Assembly: GCA_003509235.1 (NCBI GenBank)
Contig: DONH01000391.1
Coordinates: forward strand, 1,712 to 9,725
Source of the DNA: Planctomycetaceae bacterium
GTDB taxonomy: Bacteria > Planctomycetota > Planctomycetia > Pirellulales > UBA1268
Direction: 5' to 3'
DNA length: 8,014 nt
The translations under genes and the position numbers were made by a program. A model generated the notes under the pieces. That model was not told the DNA's origin. It saw only the letters and a program-made list of their open reading frames with translations, and did not search any database. Below, one piece after another: positions 5,257-8,014 of the stretch. Each line of letters starts with the position of its first letter. Position 1 is the first letter of the stretch.

Positions 5257-7323
5257 TCAGTCAGCTTGGATTTTTTCAAGTGCCTGCTGTGCCGCCAGCC
5301 GGATCGTCCGAACCGGATCATCTTCACTGATTAGCTCCATGGCCGGTACAGCATCTTTGGCCCGTGGGCCCAAATCACCAAGTGCAATAATCGCCTCAAG
5401 GCGAATGGTCTGCTCCTCAGAAGCTAATGCTTCTGTGAGCAGGGGTACTGCATTTTCAAATTGCTCCTGATCATCCGGAGTGATCTGCAAAACCGCCCAA
5501 ATCGCAACGGTTGCCTGCATGCCATCCGAGGACACACTCAATTCCTTCAGTCGAGGAAGGGCTTTCATTGCGGCAGGAGAGCCAATGCGTCCAAGGCAGT
5601 ACGCTGCAGCATAATGAAGACGAGTTCCGAGTTCATTCTGATTTTGAACTGATTCGTTGAGGATCGTGAGAACTCTATCTGAAGCTGGAGCTGAAGCGGA
5701 ACCTATTGCAGCAAGAGCAAGAATAGCTTCGTGAACAATCTCGTCATCTTTTGAATCGAGTAATCCAACAATATCAGGAACTACTTCGGCGGCAGATTCA
5801 CCAATTGCCGATGTGATCCCAAGAGCAAGGAATTGTGTCTCTGTGCCTTTTAAAAGAGAAACAAGAGCGGGAACACCCTCACTGCCAAGTCGAACAATTG
5901 CTGCTGCTACAGTTTCCTGAACTGGCTCTGGTGCATCCTCTAGTAGGTCGCCAAGAAAGACTCCAAGGCTCTGCCGCTGTGTTGCTTCCATGTAAGCCGA
6001 TAAGTCTGATAAAGCTGATACAGCTGCTGCTTGTTCAAATACATTTTCACTTTGACACTGAGCACGCATTCTTTTTACCGCATCATCAACCAATGCTGGG
6101 TCATCTGGGTGAATTTTGGCTAAAGCCCATGCTGCCGTAGCGGAGAGTGGCGACCCCTCTGCAACCGTTTGTGTCAGAACCGGCTCAGCTTCTCTGTACT
6201 TCAACTTTCCAATCGCATACAAGATTGGACCCTGCAGCGATGAATCCCCATCGCCGTATAATTTCATCAGGGCTTCTCCCGCACTCTGAGCGCCCTCACC
6301 AATCGCAGCTAGGGCAAACACTTCGTGGAGTTGCTCATCTAGCTCACTCTCCGGCAGAGCTTCAATAAGTGCTTGCGTGGCACCTGCTGCACCCGGACCG
6401 ATTTCAGTGATGGCAACACTCGCCCAGAACCGTCCTTGAGGAAGCTTGAGTCGCTCGACTAAGAATGGCACTGCCTCTGAGCCCATATCAGCAATACTTT
6501 GCAAGATAGGCAGTATTACAGCGGGATCCTGTGAAGCAAAAACTGTATCTACGACCGGCATGAGCTGCTCTGGAGATGGATCCAGTGTTCGAAGTGAACG
6601 CAAACATGCACGGCGGACGCGGGCATCATTATGAACGAGTGTTCCGACAAGCTGTGTTACAGCATCGGCATACAGTTCTTTGTCCGCATCTGACAAGCTC
6701 TTAAGATCGTCGTCCTCTCGTATATGACCGATTGCTGCAGCTGCCTGCGTTGCAACGACTGGATCAGCATCTTGGAGCAGCGTGAGGAGCGTCGGAATAG
6801 TTGCAACTGCATCTTCACCAATGAGTCCAACTGAACGGGCGGCGTGCCACCGCACTCTTGGATCCCCATCTGCTGTAAGCTTGAGCAAATCGGGTAAAGC
6901 TGATCGTCCTTGGCCTCGAAGCCGGCCGATTGAATCAGTCACTTTAACTACAGCATCAGGATTTGTGGCGGCTGAAAGTTTCTCACGAAGCTCATTAATA
7001 TTCAGTTCGCGAGCCTCTGGCCGTTCGGATACCGATGGACGGACAACCGATCTTCTTCTCTCTTCCTCTGATAAAGCCGTCGCTATTTGCGAGCCATCTG
7101 GTTCTTGCTGAACCGCGGCCGATTCATTGGAGTTCCCACTCGGGCTCATGCTTCCTAAAGCACTACCAGCCTTTTGTTCCTCAGCAGCACCGCCCCCTTC
7201 AGCTGAATCAGTTCGGGTAACAGAAGCAGTCCCTGAGTCTTGTTTGGGTTGAGAACAGCCGGAAATAAAACCGATCAAGACAACAAGAGCCCATAGAGAA
7301 CCAAGAATCCGAAAAGAATTCAT
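5257..7323 (-). CDS. HEAT-repeat lipoprotein
   Basis: A 688-residue exported protein. The N-terminus is a lipoprotein signal peptide: a short n-region with Arg5, a hydrophobic core (WALVVLIGFI) and the lipobox I-S-G-C with lipidation at Cys23. Ser follows the cysteine, which under the E. coli Lol rule would favour the outer membrane. Residues 24-100 are a low-complexity linker rich in Gly, Ser, Ala, Glu and Gln. From about 110 to 686 the protein is a superhelix of roughly 14-16 HEAT-like units of 30-35 residues, for example LPDLLKLTADGDPRVRWHAA (143-162) and LIGEDAVATIPTLLTLLQDA (167-186). The recurring pattern is D-P-x-V-R or similar followed by A-x-x-A-L-x-x-I-G. Such folds are protein-binding scaffolds; no catalytic motif was seen. 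The ATG at 7323 is fixed by the signal peptide, though the GGA upstream is a weak binding site. The first gene downstream is the methyltransferase-like one; the exported protein gene at 7547 is divergent. Confidence 0.9.
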   Translation of the reverse strand: MNSFRILGSLWALVVLIGFISGCSQPKQDSGTASVTRTDSAEGGGAAEEQKAGSALGSMSPSGNSNESAAVQQEPDGSQIATALSEEERRRSVVRPSVSERPEARELNINELREKLSAATNPDAVVKVTDSIGRLRGQGRSALPDLLKLTADGDPRVRWHAARSVGLIGEDAVATIPTLLTLLQDADPVVATQAAAAIGHIREDDDLKSLSDADKELYADAVTQLVGTLVHNDARVRRACLRSLRTLDPSPEQLMPVVDTVFASQDPAVILPILQSIADMGSEAVPFLVERLKLPQGRFWASVAITEIGPGAAGATQALIEALPESELDEQLHEVFALAAIGEGAQSAGEALMKLYGDGDSSLQGPILYAIGKLKYREAEPVLTQTVAEGSPLSATAAWALAKIHPDDPALVDDAVKRMRAQCQSENVFEQAAAVSALSDLSAYMEATQRQSLGVFLGDLLEDAPEPVQETVAAAIVRLGSEGVPALVSLLKGTETQFLALGITSAIGESAAEVVPDIVGLLDSKDDEIVHEAILALAAIGSASAPASDRVLTILNESVQNQNELGTRLHYAAAYCLGRIGSPAAMKALPRLKELSVSSDGMQATVAIWAVLQITPDDQEQFENAVPLLTEALASEEQTIRLEAIIALGDLGPRAKDAVPAMELISEDDPVRTIRLAAQQALEKIQAD

Positions 7324-7546
7324 AATATTTTTCCGCTTTGAGTGGGTTTTTGTTTTTCCAAAGGAACTTCAACAGGCCCTTAATCCGGCAGCTAAAATCT
7401 TAGCATTGTGTCCTAGGGAAGGCTCACATCGCGATATTTGATGTTTCGAAGTATACTATTTCCAGTAGATTTTCGCTGAAACTATTGAAACTATATTTCT
7501 ATGGTTTCAAAAACATTTGACTGGTTATCCGACGAGGTCTTTTTCC
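7324..7546. promoter_or_regulatory. Divergent promoter region of two exported-protein genes
   Basis: These 223 bases must serve starts in both directions. For the plus strand, TATACT (7452-7457) is a good -10 candidate, but nothing near 7429-7434 matches a -35 box. It forms part of the palindrome AGTATACT (7450-7457). Two copies of GAAACTAT stand in tandem with one base between them (7478-7485 and 7487-7494). A third ACTAT is at 7455-7459. The palindrome ATCGCGAT is at 7428-7435. Repeats like these could bind a regulator; none matches an operator I can name. No minus-strand promoter could be called. Confidence 0.4.
7534..7538 (+). promoter_or_regulatory. Ribosome binding site for the gene at 7547
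   Basis: GAGGT with eight bases to the ATG at 7547. It decides this start over the ATG at 7501, which lies in another frame that closes at 7689. Confidence 0.6.
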
Positions 7547-8014
7547 ATGAAGATTCGAACCTGGCTGCTGACGCTCTCATTTCCCACGGAACATCGGTTT
7601 TTATGTGCAATTCTTTGCTGGAGCTTTTTGGTGCTACCACTCGCAGCACAGATGGGTGGCATGGGCAGGCGTGGTTGGGGTGGGGGTAATTACGCATCGA
7701 CTGCGCAGCAAGGAGCTGACTACGGAATGGCTTCTATGATGAGGGCTCAAGGCTATCAAAACTTACAAAACTCAGAAGCGGCCAAGAACTATCAGTCCGC
7801 GCTGTCCCAACAAATCGACAACCGAAAGAAATGGACTGAAACCTATTTCGATATGCGAAAGACAAATCGACAGGCGCGTGCTGAAGAGGCTCCCGCTCGG
7901 ATCTCTCACGAAGATGCAATTCGGCTTGCAAAATCAGTCGCACCTCCTCGTCTGAGTTCTACCCAACTTGATCCGGTCACCGGTCATATTCAATACCCTC
8001 TCGTTCTTCAGGAC
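7547..8014 (+). CDS. Exported protein of unknown function, cut by the window end
   Basis: The frame is open for 156 codons from the ATG to the last base with no stop, so the gene continues beyond the window. The N-terminus is a signal peptide: MKIRTWLLTLSFPTEHR, then a hydrophobic core (FLCAILCWSFLVLPLAA), with probable cleavage after Ala34. Next comes a Gly/Met/Arg-rich linker (QMGGMGRRGWGGG), then a polar helical stretch with likely coiled character (residues 60-115: SEAAKNYQSALSQQ, KKWTETYFDMRKTNRQARAE). A segment at 118-156 follows with RISHEDAIRLAKS and LDPVTGHIQYPLVLQD. I associate this architecture with uncharacterised planctomycete proteins, from memory only. It is divergent from the HEAT-repeat lipoprotein, and both products are exported, which suggests but does not prove a shared envelope role. 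Confidence 0.8.
   Translation, partial: MKIRTWLLTLSFPTEHRFLCAILCWSFLVLPLAAQMGGMGRRGWGGGNYASTAQQGADYGMASMMRAQGYQNLQNSEAAKNYQSALSQQIDNRKKWTETYFDMRKTNRQARAEEAPARISHEDAIRLAKSVAPPRLSSTQLDPVTGHIQYPLVLQD

Noticed and set aside
6782..7111. Plus-strand 109-codon frame inside the HEAT lipoprotein gene
   Set aside because: It is a shadow of the repeat gene. The Ser/Arg-rich peptide is typical of reverse-complement translation.
7501..7689. 62-codon plus-strand frame starting at ATG 7501
   Set aside because: It has no ribosome binding site and overlaps the better-supported gene at 7547, which has a signal peptide and GAGGT.

Overview
This is a bacterial chromosomal window of moderate GC (about half by eye), with dense housekeeping genes in short, mostly minus-strand runs. 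I lean towards Planctomycetota. The reasons are the large secreted HEAT-repeat lipoprotein, a divergent exported protein with a D-P-V-T-G stretch of a kind I associate with that phylum, and an arrangement of bioB and leuCD not tied to classical bio or leu operons. This is a judgement from protein style; no 16S or other marker is present.

Layout. Bases 1-940 are the least certain part. A small plus-strand reading frame (112-465) overlaps a second open frame (332-613) with more convincing codon use in its second half. Together they may be one small gene broken by a frameshift. A hairpin follows directly on the second frame's stop. From 614 to 940 there is no gene but several good inverted repeats, which may form the 5' leader of bioB. 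bioB (941-1987, plus) is intact biotin synthase.

From 1994 to 7323 every gene is on the minus strand. In transcription order they are a HEAT-repeat lipoprotein (7323-5257), a small methyltransferase-like protein (5092-4556), leuC (4450-3044), leuD (3001-2378) and a small TPR-like protein (2314-1994). leuC and leuD are 42 bases apart and encode the two subunits of isopropylmalate isomerase, the second step of leucine biosynthesis. The TPR-like gene follows 63 bases later and probably shares the transcript. It ends tail to tail with bioB, with only six bases between the stop codons. The 105-base gap before leuC holds a possible pseudoknot and a 10-base palindrome.

A 223-base divergent region (7324-7546) separates the lipoprotein from a plus-strand gene for an exported protein (7547 to the window end), which is cut by the edge. 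I found no tRNA, rRNA, CRISPR array, insertion sequence or convincing intrinsic terminator with a T-tract. The genes themselves are ordinary biosynthetic and envelope genes. The points most worth a second look are the possible frameshifted gene, the structured bioB and leuC leaders, and the divergent envelope pair. I see no clear evidence of a new multi-gene system.
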